Source of the DNA: Tabrizicola piscis
Lineage (GTDB): Bacteria > Pseudomonadota > Alphaproteobacteria > Rhodobacterales > Rhodobacteraceae
Assembly (NCBI RefSeq): GCF_003940805.1
Contig: NZ_CP034328.1
Span: 2,914,001-2,978,000, forward strand
DNA length: 64,000 bases
Direction of reading: 5' to 3'
Under the pieces are notes generated by a model. It saw only the letters and a list, made by a program, of their open reading frames with translations, was not told the DNA's origin and ran no database searches. This document shows, piece by piece, positions 18,010 through 27,269 of this stretch; position 1 is the first letter of the stretch, and each line of letters opens with the position of its first letter. The translations under genes and the position numbers were made by a program.

Positions 18010-18687
18010 TCAGTAGGCACCCCTGCCCGACAGGACGGCGCGGGCGGTGCGGGCCAGGATGGACAGGTCGTTGGACAGGCGGCCATCGCGGGCATAGGCC
18101 ACATCCATGCGCACCATGTCGTCAAACCCCACCTCGGCGCGGCCTGACACCTGCCAGAGGCCGGTGATGCCGGGAAGGACGGCCAGCCGCTCCATCGCGC
18201 TGGCGGGGTAAGCGCGCACTTCTTCGGGCAGGGCGGGGCGGGGGCCGACCAGCGACATCTCACCGCGCAGCACGTTGAAGATCTGGGGCAATTCGTCCAG
18301 CGACAAGCGGCGCAGCACGCGGCCGACAGGGGTGATGCGCGGGTCTTTGCGGGCCTTGAAGCACAGCCCCTCACGGTCGGACTGCGCCAGAAGGGCGGCG
18401 CGCCGGGCCTCGGCATCGGCGTGCATCGAGCGGAACTTGATGATCCCGAACGGGACACCGCCGCGCCCGATGCGGGTTTGCACAAAGAACACCGGCCCCG
18501 GCCCGGAAAGCCGCACGGCGACGGCGATGGCCAGCAAAAGCGGCCAGATGGCAAGGAGGCCAAGGATTACAAGCGTCAGGTCAAGCGGGCGTTTCCAGCG
18601 CGGCACCGGATGGGGGGCGGGCAGCGATTGCAGCGCGGGGCGGGCGTGGGCGGACGGAAAGGCGGGGGAATGGGTGAAGGCGAACAT
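18010..18687 (-). CDS. Priming sugar transferase (polyprenyl-phosphate glycosyl-1-phosphate transferase)
   Basis: The 225-residue protein carries the bacterial sugar transferase domain. Visible are the start KRPLDLTLVILGLLAIWPLL with a single membrane segment at about residues 35-60, FFVQTRIGRGGVPFGIIKFR, the catalytic-region SLDELPQIFNVLRGEMSLVGPRP, and PGITGLWQVSGR. It transfers the first sugar-1-phosphate onto undecaprenyl phosphate, starting the exopolysaccharide repeat unit. It resembles the short ExoY/PssA-type enzymes that lack the N-terminal multispanning part. It is the last gene of the polysaccharide operon. Confidence 0.93.
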   Translation of the reverse strand: MFAFTHSPAFPSAHARPALQSLPAPHPVPRWKRPLDLTLVILGLLAIWPLLLAIAVAVRLSGPGPVFFVQTRIGRGGVPFGIIKFRSMHADAEARRAALLAQSDREGLCFKARKDPRITPVGRVLRRLSLDELPQIFNVLRGEMSLVGPRPALPEEVRAYPASAMERLAVLPGITGLWQVSGRAEVGFDDMVRMDVAYARDGRLSNDLSILARTARAVLSGRGAY

Positions 18688-18727
18688 TTGGCAATCTCGT
18701 CAATGGTTAAGGAGGGAGTTGGGTGGA

Positions 18728-20773
18728 TCAGGCAGGCAGGCCGGGGTCGCCGGCGCTGGCGTGGGTGAAGACAAGGGCACCGCCTTGGCGCGGCAGGTTG
18801 TCGAGCCGCAGGATATGGGCGGCAATGGATGCCTTGCGGTCGGCGGGTTGCACGTCGGCAAGGCCAAGATCGCTGGCCGACATCAGAAGTTCGGTCATCA
18901 GGCTGTTGGCCGGGCTTTGCGCACAGATCAGGATCAGATCCTGATCGGTGGCCAGATCAGCCAAGGTGCGGCGGATCGCGCCGATGCCCGCGCTGGTGTC
19001 GGTCAGCCGGGGGTCAAGCCCGGCGGGCAGGACGGAAAGGCCGTCGGCCATGGCCACAAGGGCGGGCTTCTGGTCAAGCAGCGCTTCGCGCCAACCGGGG
19101 CGGTCGGTCAGGCCAAGGGACTGCGTGATGCCCTGTTCGGACAGGTCCGTATCGATCAGCAGGACCCGGGTTCCGGCACGCACGAAGCTGCGCGCCAAGG
19201 CCAGCGCATCGTCGGCGGGTGCCCCTTGGTCCAGCCGGGCAAAGGTGAGCACGCGGGTCTTTCCCGGCGGCTGTGGATGGCGAAGTGGGAGGAGTTGAAG
19301 CGCATTGCGCAGCCGGTCAGGCTCGGACGCGGCGGGGCGGCGGCGGGGGACCACGCGCAGCACGGGCACCAGATGGCCAAAGCGGCTGAGGGCATCGGAA
19401 TGGCGCACCCGGCCTGACAGAAGCCCCAGCATCAGCGCCACCGCGAAGGGAAGCACACCGCCGCCGGCCAGACCCGCCGCTGCCAGCATCTTGCTGCTGT
19501 CCTCGGCCGGTTCGGCGGGTTCGGTGGCGGGCGACAGGATCGCGGTATAGCCCGGAAGGGCGCGCCCGGCCTCAAGCCGGATCACCTCCAGCGCGCTGCT
19601 GGTTTCCTCCAGCAGTTTGCGCACATCGTCAGCTTCCTCCTTCAGGGCCGCCAGTTCGGCGCGCTTGCTGTTCAGGTCGCGGGCTTCGCTGCGAGCGGTG
19701 GCGAGGTTGGCCGTCACCTTTTCCAGCAGGGCGGCGATTTCGGCCTGGCTCGCCTCGGCATTGGCGCCGGACGTGTCGGTCAGCGCGCCGGTCTGGCCCA
19801 GCACCTTGATCTGCTCACGCCGCTCGGCCATGGCGCGGTCGATGACGGCAAGTTGTTCGCGCAGGTCGCGGACCTGATGGCTGTCAGCGGGATAGCGGAG
19901 AAGGAAGGTCGACAGTTCGGCTTCGCGCTTGGCACGTTCAAAGTTCAGGTCGGCCAGTGCGCGGTCCAGAAGGGTGGCGCGCATGATCTCGTCATCCGAC
20001 ATGTCGGCAGAGGATTCGCCGCTGGTGGTGCGCATGGCGGCCAGCGTTGCCTCTACCTCGGCACGGCGGGATTCGAGCGCGTCGATCTGGGCGATCTTTT
20101 CGACATGCGCCTTGGCCAGCGCGTCGATGCCGTATTCGCCCCCCACCTCCAGCGTGCGGCGGCGGATGTCGGCCTGTCGGGCCTGCAGGTCGGTCTCACG
20201 CGATTGCAGCTCGGCCAGGCGCACGTCGCTGCGGGCGGATTCCGCCTCGGCCTGCAGGTCGAGGTATGCCGCGACCACGGCGTTGACCTTGGCGGCGGCA
20301 AAGGCCGGGTCGCGCGATTTGGTGTTCAGCGTGATCAGGCTGTCGTTGCGCTTGATCTCGATCGAGCTTGCAAGGTCGCTCGCGGTCATGTCAGCGGCCA
20401 GTGCGGGCCAGTCCGCGGCGAGTGCGGCGCGGGCGCGGTCCATCACCGGGTTCGACGCGACCGAGGTCGTCTCGGCCTTCACGAAACTGTCGAAGGTCTT
20501 CAGCACGGAATCGTCGCCGGTGCGATACAGGATGTTGGATTCCTGCGGAAAAACCCGCAGGATCGCGCCGCTTTGATAAAGGCGCACCCCGGAAACATAG
20601 CCGCCAAAGGCGAAGGCCGGGCCGATGACCGCCGCCACCAGCCCCGCCGCCAGCCAGCGCCCCCGCATGGCGCGGGCAAGGCCGGCAAGCGGGCTTTGCT
20701 CGGGCGCGGCAGGCGGTTCGGCAAGCGGCAGCGGCTCGGCGGCTGCGATGTCGATGGAGGCGTTCGCGGTCAT
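18728..20773 (-). CDS. Wzc/GumC-like polysaccharide chain-length protein with degenerate ATPase domain
   Basis: The 681-residue protein has a Wzz-type region with a membrane segment at about 40-60, a long periplasmic coiled-coil (about 175-400) and a second membrane segment at about 435-460. A cytoplasmic domain resembling the tyrosine autokinase (BY-kinase) ATPase follows. In that domain, Walker A' (VLLIDTD, about 537-543) is kept. The Walker A position reads FARLDQGAPADD, without the usual GKT/S, and the C terminus has no tyrosine cluster. It therefore probably controls chain length and export without kinase activity. It is encoded 4 bases after a GT2 gene and before the priming transferase. 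Confidence 0.87.
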   Translation of the reverse strand: MTANASIDIAAAEPLPLAEPPAAPEQSPLAGLARAMRGRWLAAGLVAAVIGPAFAFGGYVSGVRLYQSGAILRVFPQESNILYRTGDDSVLKTFDSFVKAETTSVASNPVMDRARAALAADWPALAADMTASDLASSIEIKRNDSLITLNTKSRDPAFAAAKVNAVVAAYLDLQAEAESARSDVRLAELQSRETDLQARQADIRRRTLEVGGEYGIDALAKAHVEKIAQIDALESRRAEVEATLAAMRTTSGESSADMSDDEIMRATLLDRALADLNFERAKREAELSTFLLRYPADSHQVRDLREQLAVIDRAMAERREQIKVLGQTGALTDTSGANAEASQAEIAALLEKVTANLATARSEARDLNSKRAELAALKEEADDVRKLLEETSSALEVIRLEAGRALPGYTAILSPATEPAEPAEDSSKMLAAAGLAGGGVLPFAVALMLGLLSGRVRHSDALSRFGHLVPVLRVVPRRRPAASEPDRLRNALQLLPLRHPQPPGKTRVLTFARLDQGAPADDALALARSFVRAGTRVLLIDTDLSEQGITQSLGLTDRPGWREALLDQKPALVAMADGLSVLPAGLDPRLTDTSAGIGAIRRTLADLATDQDLILICAQSPANSLMTELLMSASDLGLADVQPADRKASIAAHILRLDNLPRQGGALVFTHASAGDPGLPA

Positions 20774-20777
20774 CGGA

Positions 20778-21632
20778 TCAACCTTCCAGCGGCGTCGGCA
20801 GGCGGTTGGTCAAGTCGCGCTCCCACCGCTGGGCGGTGTCACGCTCGGTGGCCAGCAGCAGGCGGACCACGGCCATCACGGCAAGGAACACCGCAAGGTC
20901 GGGCCAGCGCGACGGGCGGGCCAGGGCGGCGCGCAGCATCGCGTGGGAGCCTTCGCCTACGGGCGCGGGGCGACCCATGGCAGTGATCGCGCGCGCGCCG
21001 CGCAGGGACCGGCGGCGCGTCTGGACCAGCGCGCGCAACGTGCGCGGGGCATGGGCGACAAAGCGGCAGGCGGGCACGAAGGCCACCTCGGCGGGGGCAA
21101 AGGCGCGGCGGATGAATTCGTCATCCGCCGTCAGGACGGGCAGTGGAAACACGCGGTCCACCCCGGCGGGCGACAGGGCGAAGAGGCCGCCAAACTTGCC
21201 GCGGGCGAAATAGGGGTTCATTTGCCAGGCGCGCACCCATGCCCGGACGCTGGCCGAGGCGGCGGCAGCGTTCACCTCCATCTGCCCGCAGGCGGCAAGC
21301 GCCTTCCCATGGATAAGGGCCGAAACCAGGGCCAGCACGGCAGCCGCCGTGACGTCAAGATCGGCATCCAGCACGACTACGGGCCGCCCGGGTTCGGCAT
21401 GGGTCAGGCCCAGGTTCAGCGCGTGGCATTTTCCCGGGACAGGGGTTTCCAGCACCACGGCATCGGGTGCTGCACGCCGGGCGGCGGCGGCGGTATCGTC
21501 GCTGCAGGCGTTGGCGATGACGACAATCCGCAGCGATCCGCGCGCCAGTCCGGCTTGCAGGCCGGTCAGGGTGCGGGCGATGACGGTGCCTTCATTCCAC
21601 GCTGGGACCAGAACGGTGGCCAGCGGTGTCAT
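20778..21632 (-). CDS. Family 2 glycosyltransferase
   Basis: The 284-residue protein is a GT-A fold family 2 glycosyltransferase. VLVPAWNEGTVIARTL at the N terminus, the DxD-type VVVLDADLDV near residues 85-95, and LTADDEFIRRAF in the acceptor part are visible. A hydrophobic segment near residue 245 may anchor it to the membrane. It adds one sugar to the lipid-linked repeat unit. Its start overlaps the stop codon of the Alg13-like gene as ATGA. Confidence 0.9.
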   Translation of the reverse strand: MTPLATVLVPAWNEGTVIARTLTGLQAGLARGSLRIVVIANACSDDTAAAARRAAPDAVVLETPVPGKCHALNLGLTHAEPGRPVVVLDADLDVTAAAVLALVSALIHGKALAACGQMEVNAAAASASVRAWVRAWQMNPYFARGKFGGLFALSPAGVDRVFPLPVLTADDEFIRRAFAPAEVAFVPACRFVAHAPRTLRALVQTRRRSLRGARAITAMGRPAPVGEGSHAMLRAALARPSRWPDLAVFLAVMAVVRLLLATERDTAQRWERDLTNRLPTPLEG

Positions 21633-22168
21633 GCGCGCAGCCCCTGACGAAGGCCGAAGCCACGGCGGGAGGGTTGGCTTTCCTCGGTCCAGATGAAATC
21701 GCGCACCGCATCCAGAAGCCGGGCTGAGGCGACGCTGCTGCGGGCGGCAAGCGCCGGGTTATCCGCCCGCGCCAAGGCCGCGCTGATCGCCGTGCACAGG
21801 GCAGTGCTGTCTTCAACCACGGTCACATTCGACAGCGCAGACATTTCAGCCGCCGTATCGCGCTGATGGTCGTTGCGGTGTTCGCCCAGATCGGCGCGGC
21901 GCGGCATCAGGATCACCGGCTTGCCCGCCTCGATCGCGGTCAGGATACTGCCCATGCCGGCATGGGCGACGATCACCCGCGCTTGTGCCACGCAATCGGA
22001 ATAGCGGCTTTGGTCAAGATGCGGCAGGCAGGTGAGGTTGCTGTAGGTTGTGGTGGTGCGGCCGGTCTGGGCCACCACCGGCACGTCGCGGTGCATCGAG
22101 GCCCAGGTGTCCACGGCGAGCAAGAGGCGGTCGAAGGGCAGTTGCGTGCCCACGGTTGCGAAGATCAT
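21629..22168 (-). CDS. PssE/Alg13-like glycosyltransferase catalytic subunit
   Basis: The 179-residue protein corresponds to the C-terminal half of a GT-B enzyme (glycosyltransferase 28 C-terminal domain), as in Alg13 or rhizobial PssE. MIFATVGTQLPFDRLL begins the domain, and VIVAHAGMGSILTAIEAGKPVILMPR is the sugar-nucleotide binding motif. It should pair with the Alg14-like product of the preceding gene to make one active enzyme; rhizobial PssD/PssE is a glucuronosyltransferase, which suggests but does not prove an acidic sugar here. The ATG at 22168 gives the family start; a longer N terminus would be unlike the family. Confidence 0.9.
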   Translation of the reverse strand: MIFATVGTQLPFDRLLLAVDTWASMHRDVPVVAQTGRTTTTYSNLTCLPHLDQSRYSDCVAQARVIVAHAGMGSILTAIEAGKPVILMPRRADLGEHRNDHQRDTAAEMSALSNVTVVEDSTALCTAISAALARADNPALAARSSVASARLLDAVRDFIWTEESQPSRRGFGLRQGLRA

Positions 22169-22215
22169 GGCGGGGTCTTTCGTGGCTGGGTTATGGGTCA
22201 GAGAGTCTGGGGGGG

Positions 22216-22692
22216 TCAGAGGACAGCACCGCGGTACTGCGCGCCGGTCTGGGCGGCGACCGCGGGCCACTGGCTCAGCACCAGATCGGCGGCCTGCTGC
22301 GCCAGACGGGCCGACACCGACAGGTGCCGGGTGTTGGCGATGGAATCGATGAACACGGTCCGGGCACCGATCAGCCGCGCGATGCGGATCGCCAGATACC
22401 CGCCCGCCGCGCCGGTGGAGATCACCACATGCGGGCGCACCCGCAGCACGATCACCGCCAGCCGCAGCGCCGACAGGATCAGGCGCAGCTTGGTGTCCTT
22501 GTTTGCATCCGGATAGACATGGACCGGGGCCGGAGCCACCATGGCGCGGCTGGCGGGATCGACGGTGGCGTAATGGACGTCCGTCCCCTCAAACGCGGGG
22601 CGAAGGCGCATCAGCTGCACCCAATGGCCACCGCCCGAAGCGACGGCAAGGACCCGGCGACGATGGCGCGGGCGGGGAAGGTTGGTGGGCAT
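22216..22692 (-). CDS. PssD/Alg14-like glycosyltransferase membrane subunit
   Basis: The 158-residue protein corresponds to the N-terminal half of a split GT-B enzyme, as in Alg14 or PssD. RRVLAVASGGGHWVQLMRLRPAF near the N terminus and VVISTGAAGGYLAIRIARLIGARTVFIDS are characteristic. The hydrophobic segment at about residues 75-95 would anchor the complex to the membrane. The ATG at 22692 follows GGAGAG. It lies 47 bases before the Alg13-like gene in the same operon. Confidence 0.88.
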   Translation of the reverse strand: MPTNLPRPRHRRRVLAVASGGGHWVQLMRLRPAFEGTDVHYATVDPASRAMVAPAPVHVYPDANKDTKLRLILSALRLAVIVLRVRPHVVISTGAAGGYLAIRIARLIGARTVFIDSIANTRHLSVSARLAQQAADLVLSQWPAVAAQTGAQYRGAVL

Positions 22693-22797
22693 GGGTCTCT
22701 CCGGTACGATGGGTCTTGTTGCCGGAAGGTCTAACCAGGAACGTCCCCAAACGCTTGTGTGCAAAAGGCTTTTTGGCAGAGCGGTGGGGTGGTGGGG

Positions 22798-24030
22798 CTA
22801 TCCTTGCGGATAGGCCGCACGCCGGAGGAGGGGGGTCTGCAGGTCGTGGTAGAGATCAACCAGACGGCGGGCCTTGACGGGCCAGAGGCCCTCGGCCAGC
22901 ACCCTGTCACGGGCACCCTGGCCAAGCGTGGCCAGCAGGGTGGGACTGCCGTGCAGGCGGCGGATGGCAGTGGCGATGTCGGCGGCATAGCGCGCCGGCG
23001 TGTTCACCGGCAGACGCAGGCCGCAGCTGTCATCCACGATGAAATCCGGACCACCGCGCGCGGCAGTCACCACCGGCAGGCCGTGGCGCATCGCCTCATA
23101 CAGCACCCCGCCCGCCGGTTCGCGGAACGAGGGGAACACGAAGGCGTCGTGGCTGGCATAAAGCTCCTCAATCCGGGCGCGGGGCTGGGGGCCAAGGAAG
23201 GTGACACGGTCGGCCACGCCAAGGGTTTGCGCTTCGGCCTGACACAGCGCGATTTCTTCGCCCGCACCGGCGCTGGTCAGGGTGACATGCGGCAGGTCCG
23301 GCAGATGTGCCAGCGCCCGGACCGCATCACGCAGCCCCTTGGTACGCACCCCGCGCCCGACATGCAGCAGGCGCAGCTGGCCCGGCGTGATCGGGCTGGG
23401 GCGTGCCGGGGCTACGTCGTCGATGCCCAGTTCCAGCATCGGCTCGAACCGGCGAAGGGGGATGTCGGCCAGCACCTCGGCCACATAAGGTGCCACGCCA
23501 AGGATACAGGCGGCCCCCGAATAGCTGGCGCGGAGCCATGGGTCGTTGCGGAACCGAAACGCATCCAAGGCGCGCAGACGGGTGAACAGGGGGGCAGACC
23601 CCGCCTCGGCGCGGAAGGCTGCGGGCGTGTCTAGCGCGCCGCCCAAGGGGCCGATGACATAAGGAATGTCGAAGTGCCGCAACGGCGAGGCATAGCGCGC
23701 CGCCTGCGGCATCAGCTGATGCGCGACGTCGAACCGCTCACCTGCCGCGAGGGTCTTGGTCAGCCAGTGCCGCACATGGGCGGCGAACACCGGCCAGGCT
23801 GGCTTCAACATGGCGTTCAGCCGTTCGTGTTGCCGCGCCCAGGCAGGTTCCGGCCAAGTGACGACCCGCACGCCGGGCAGTTGCGTGGCAAGGGGCGTCC
23901 GGCCCGGCCGTTCAAAGGACAGGACCGTCAGCGTCACCAGCGGGGCCAGCGCCTCGGCCCATTTGAAGGCGACATAGGCTTCGCCCACGTCGGTGCCGTC
24001 GATGTTCGGCGCGATCAGAAGGATGTTCAT
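22798..24030 (-). CDS. Family 4 glycosyltransferase
   Basis: The 410-residue protein is a GT-B glycosyltransferase of family 4. The N-terminal domain begins MNILLIAPNIDGTDVGEAYVAF, and the C-terminal domain has LRLLHVGRGVRTKGL and the EX7E motif in REPAGGVLYEAMRHGLPVV. It contributes a further sugar to the exopolysaccharide unit. The ATG at 24030 overlaps the preceding GT2 stop as ATGA. The stop codon itself is part of a CTATCC/GGATAG inverted repeat (22798-22813). Confidence 0.9.
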   Translation of the reverse strand: MNILLIAPNIDGTDVGEAYVAFKWAEALAPLVTLTVLSFERPGRTPLATQLPGVRVVTWPEPAWARQHERLNAMLKPAWPVFAAHVRHWLTKTLAAGERFDVAHQLMPQAARYASPLRHFDIPYVIGPLGGALDTPAAFRAEAGSAPLFTRLRALDAFRFRNDPWLRASYSGAACILGVAPYVAEVLADIPLRRFEPMLELGIDDVAPARPSPITPGQLRLLHVGRGVRTKGLRDAVRALAHLPDLPHVTLTSAGAGEEIALCQAEAQTLGVADRVTFLGPQPRARIEELYASHDAFVFPSFREPAGGVLYEAMRHGLPVVTAARGGPDFIVDDSCGLRLPVNTPARYAADIATAIRRLHGSPTLLATLGQGARDRVLAEGLWPVKARRLVDLYHDLQTPLLRRAAYPQG

Positions 24031-24935
24031 GCGCGTTTCGCCTTTGGCCATGCGCTGGCGTAGCCCGCCACCACGCCGCGGAAATGCCGGGCGCGGTCGG
24101 CAGCACCGGGGCGGTGGAGAAGGGCCAGCGCGCCCCACCCCGCCGCGCGTGAGGCGTTGAACACCGCCAGCAACAGGTAACAGGCCAAGGCCCCCATCGG
24201 GCCGGAATGTTTGGCATGCAGCCGCACTGTGCCTTCGGTCAGCATCAGATCACGACGGTGGTTGAGGCGGCGCACCGACCCGCTACCGAAATGCGTGATC
24301 TCGCCCACCGGGACGAAGACCACATCCCAGCCGGCGCGGGTGAAGCGGCGGCACCAGTCGGTTTCCTCGCCGTAAAAGAAGAACGCCTCGTCCAACAGGC
24401 CCACAAGGGCCATCGCGCGGCGGCGCACGACCATCGCACAGCCCGAGATCACCTCGGCCCGGTGCAGGCGGGTCTGCCCGCAGTTCGGGGCTTCGTGCTT
24501 GTGCAGGCCCAGCGTCTGGCGGGCCAGCCGATACAGCGACGGAAACGCCGTGGCCGAGCTTTGCAGCGTGCCGTCCGCGTTCAGGATGCGGGGGCCAAGA
24601 ACCGCCGCGCCGGGGTGGTCGTCCATCCAGGCCACCGTATCGGGCAGTACGGACCCATGCACCAGCGTGTCGGTGTTCAACAGCAGGACGTACCGCCCGC
24701 TCGCGCGCGACAGCGCCTGATTGTTGGCCGCCGCAAACCCCCGGTTGTCGGGGTTGGCGATCAGCCGGACCCTTGGAAACTCTTCGGCCAGCATCGCGGG
24801 CGATCCGTCGGTCGACCCGTTGTCGACGACCCAGACCTCGGCCTGCAATGTGCCCAAGCCCGCATAGACCGAGGCAAGGCAATCGCGCAGCAGGTCGCGG
24901 GTATTCCAGTTCACGATGACGATGGACAGGTCCAT
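24027..24935 (-). CDS. Family 2 glycosyltransferase (rhamnosyltransferase-like)
   Basis: The 302-residue protein is a family 2 glycosyltransferase of the WcaA/RfbF-like subgroup: LSIVIVNWNTRDLLRDCL at the start, VVDNGSTDGSP, GFAAANNQA, the DxD-containing LLLNTDTLV, and GYGEETDWCRR-like FYGEETDWCRRFTRAGW. A rhamnosyl or related 6-deoxysugar donor is common in this subgroup but cannot be shown here. The ATG at 24935 follows AAGGAG at 7 bases, the strongest ribosome site in this operon. It follows the polymerase gene by 32 bases. Confidence 0.9.
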   Translation of the reverse strand: MDLSIVIVNWNTRDLLRDCLASVYAGLGTLQAEVWVVDNGSTDGSPAMLAEEFPRVRLIANPDNRGFAAANNQALSRASGRYVLLLNTDTLVHGSVLPDTVAWMDDHPGAAVLGPRILNADGTLQSSATAFPSLYRLARQTLGLHKHEAPNCGQTRLHRAEVISGCAMVVRRRAMALVGLLDEAFFFYGEETDWCRRFTRAGWDVVFVPVGEITHFGSGSVRRLNHRRDLMLTEGTVRLHAKHSGPMGALACYLLLAVFNASRAAGWGALALLHRPGAADRARHFRGVVAGYASAWPKAKRA

Positions 24936-24967
24936 GGCAGGCTCCTTTGGGGTACGCGTGCTGGCTA

Positions 24968-26293
24968 TCAGAACAGCCGCTGCGGCGGCGGGCGCAGGCG
25001 GGGGGTGCGGCGGGGCAAGGGGACAGGCCGCCCTATCCCTTTGGACGGCTCGACCTTGGCATCGTAAAGCCACGCGCCGGACCCGATCAGGAACAGGAAC
25101 AGCACGAAAAGCGCGTTCCACAGGTGCACGGTGGCAGCGGCGACGGTGATGCCGAACAGCGTGAACGCCCAGGCATGGCGGGCGCGCTTCCATTCCGGCG
25201 GCAGGCCCTTGCGACGCCCCACCGCGTAGATCAGCCCCAGCATCAGCCCCACAAGCAAGGCCCAGGCCGGCAGGCCGTAACGCATGGCGATCAGAAGCCA
25301 GAAGTTGTCCATGCTGTCCGACATCCAGACCGGGCGCACCCAATCCCCCAGCCCGATGCCAAGAAGGGGGTGCCGTGCCACCTCGGCTGTCCCGTATTCG
25401 AACAGCAGGATGCGGTTGTAGGCCGAGACGGTGGAGAAGGTGAAATAGGTGACAAAGACGTGGAACGGTGTGCGGTTGGAAAACAGGTCAATGCAGAGGT
25501 AGATCACGCCGAACAGCGCAAACAGCATCCGCCAGCGCCCGGCGATGCGGCCAAAGACCCGCTCCCAGCCTGCGACGAACATCTGCATCATCAGAACGAC
25601 ATAAGGCCCGCCCGAGGCGGACAGGAAGGTGGCCGTGGCGACGCCGATCACCTTGGCCATGCCGCCCCAGTTCGTCAGCCGCTTTTCCGCCAGCACGAAA
25701 TAGGCCAGCGAGAATGCCGCCGCCGAGAACACGCCATAGAGGATGGGGTGGTCGAAGGGGCCGAAGGTCCGCTCCAGCCCCATGCGCTGTTCAATGAACG
25801 GGGCGGGCGCGCCGCCGGTGGCGCCCGCGATCCCGTCATGCAGGATGTGGACCGAGGTCAGCGCCTCGGGGATGGTGAAGGCCAGCATCCCCACCACGAT
25901 CATCACATAGGCCTGCGCCAGCGCGCGGAAGTCCTGATAGCTGCGGATGTAGAGGCGACCGAGGAGATAGGACCCCGCAAACTCGACAATGTAGATGCCA
26001 CCGGATTCGATGCCCTGCTGCAGCCCGCCCCAGTTGACCAGCGCCACCAGCGCCAGTCCCGCATGCCCCAGCGCCAGCGCGTCGAACAGGTGCGGCTTGC
26101 CGTAACGGCCCGAAAACAGCATGACCAGCATCGGCACGAACATCACCAGCAGGACCATGCGGTAGACCGACAGCCGCAGTCCGCCAAGGCTGACCCCGAC
26201 CGAGGTCGGCATCATCATGCCCAGAAAGAACAGCGCGACGACAATCGGCACGCCCAGCACGGTGCCCTTGCGGCGGGTAAGGGTGTTGGCCAT
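24968..26293 (-). CDS. Wzy-like polysaccharide polymerase / O-antigen ligase family protein
   Basis: The 441-residue protein has about ten hydrophobic segments and a large periplasmic loop, as in the O-antigen ligase/Wzy superfamily. The loop contains RTFGPFDHPILYG and later AYNRILLFEYGTAEVARHPLLGIGLGDW, where HPLLGIG is the frequent superfamily signature. In this context, with Wzx and a chain-length protein, it probably joins repeat units into the polysaccharide chain. Sequence conservation in this family is low and ligase activity is an alternative. The proline/arginine-rich C-terminal tail is cytoplasmic. Confidence 0.85.
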   Translation of the reverse strand: MANTLTRRKGTVLGVPIVVALFFLGMMMPTSVGVSLGGLRLSVYRMVLLVMFVPMLVMLFSGRYGKPHLFDALALGHAGLALVALVNWGGLQQGIESGGIYIVEFAGSYLLGRLYIRSYQDFRALAQAYVMIVVGMLAFTIPEALTSVHILHDGIAGATGGAPAPFIEQRMGLERTFGPFDHPILYGVFSAAAFSLAYFVLAEKRLTNWGGMAKVIGVATATFLSASGGPYVVLMMQMFVAGWERVFGRIAGRWRMLFALFGVIYLCIDLFSNRTPFHVFVTYFTFSTVSAYNRILLFEYGTAEVARHPLLGIGLGDWVRPVWMSDSMDNFWLLIAMRYGLPAWALLVGLMLGLIYAVGRRKGLPPEWKRARHAWAFTLFGITVAAATVHLWNALFVLFLFLIGSGAWLYDAKVEPSKGIGRPVPLPRRTPRLRPPPQRLF

Positions 26294-26297
26294 GGCG

Positions 26298-27269
26298 TCA
26301 GGCCCGGGCCAGGCGTGGGGCCAGCATCGGGCGCTCCACCAGATGCCAGCTGACAGCGGCCAAAGGCAGCGTCACGGCCAGCGTCAGGGCCGCCAGCACA
26401 AGCGGCGTCAGGCCCGGCAGGTGGTGCATCAGGCTCTGCGCCACAGGCCAGCCCAGCAGATAGAGGCCATAGGACAGGTCCTGCCGCAGGGGACGCGCGG
26501 GCAGCCTGAACGCTAGCATCAGCAGGCCATGCCCAAGGGCCGCCACCGCAAGCGGCCATCCCAGCGGGGCCAGTACGACCAGCGCCAGCGTCACGCGGGG
26601 CGACAGCGGCAGGAGGTCGTGCAAGGCGTGGGCCAGCATGCCAAGGGTAAAGGCCAGGAACAGCGGCGCAAAGGTGTCGGCGCGCGCGGGCAGGTCCGGG
26701 GCCGCCCACAGCGCCAGCGCCGCCACCGCCAAGGCCACAAGCCCCGCCCGGTGCCGGAGCAGCCCCAGTTTCACGGCGGCAAGGCACAGGGCATAGGCCG
26801 TCACCTCATGCGACAGGCTCCACAGCGGCCCGTTCGCCACGCCGGGCATGGGTGCGGCGGCAAAGGCACCGGGCAGATGATGCTCCAGCGAAAAGAGGGT
26901 GATCCCGCGCAGGACATAGGTCGCAGACACTGCGGGTGTCAGCGCTGCGCCAGACAGCATGGCCAGCAGCAGTGTCACCACAAGCGCAAAGCCAAGTCCC
27001 GGCAACAGGCGCAGCCCCCGCGCCGTCCAGAAGGACCAAGCGGTGTGACGCTCGGCGCTTCCCGCGATCAGGAGGCCGGAAAGGAAGAAGAACCCCGCCA
27101 CCGCCCATCCGCCCAGCGAATGGCCGGTCAAGGTCTCCAGCGGCTCGGGCGTGGCTGCGCCAAGGGCCATCGGCCAGGCGTGGCTGACGATCACTGCCGC
27201 CGCCAGCAGCAACCGTAGCGCGTGCAGGTTGTTCCCCCGGCCCGAGGTCATGGCTTGAGACAGGGTCAT
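26298..27269 (-). CDS. Acyltransferase family 3 membrane protein
   Basis: The 323-residue protein has about ten membrane segments and the acyltransferase 3 pattern, with NNLHALRLLLAAAVIVSHAWP containing the conserved R and H, and GFFFLSGLLI. Such proteins O-acetylate or succinylate sugars in envelope polysaccharides. In this operon it would decorate the repeat unit. The ATG at 27269 overlaps the stop codon of the FrhB-like gene as ATGA. The C terminus ends in a typical LVERPM motif. Confidence 0.9.
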   Translation of the reverse strand: MTLSQAMTSGRGNNLHALRLLLAAAVIVSHAWPMALGAATPEPLETLTGHSLGGWAVAGFFFLSGLLIAGSAERHTAWSFWTARGLRLLPGLGFALVVTLLLAMLSGAALTPAVSATYVLRGITLFSLEHHLPGAFAAAPMPGVANGPLWSLSHEVTAYALCLAAVKLGLLRHRAGLVALAVAALALWAAPDLPARADTFAPLFLAFTLGMLAHALHDLLPLSPRVTLALVVLAPLGWPLAVAALGHGLLMLAFRLPARPLRQDLSYGLYLLGWPVAQSLMHHLPGLTPLVLAALTLAVTLPLAAVSWHLVERPMLAPRLARA

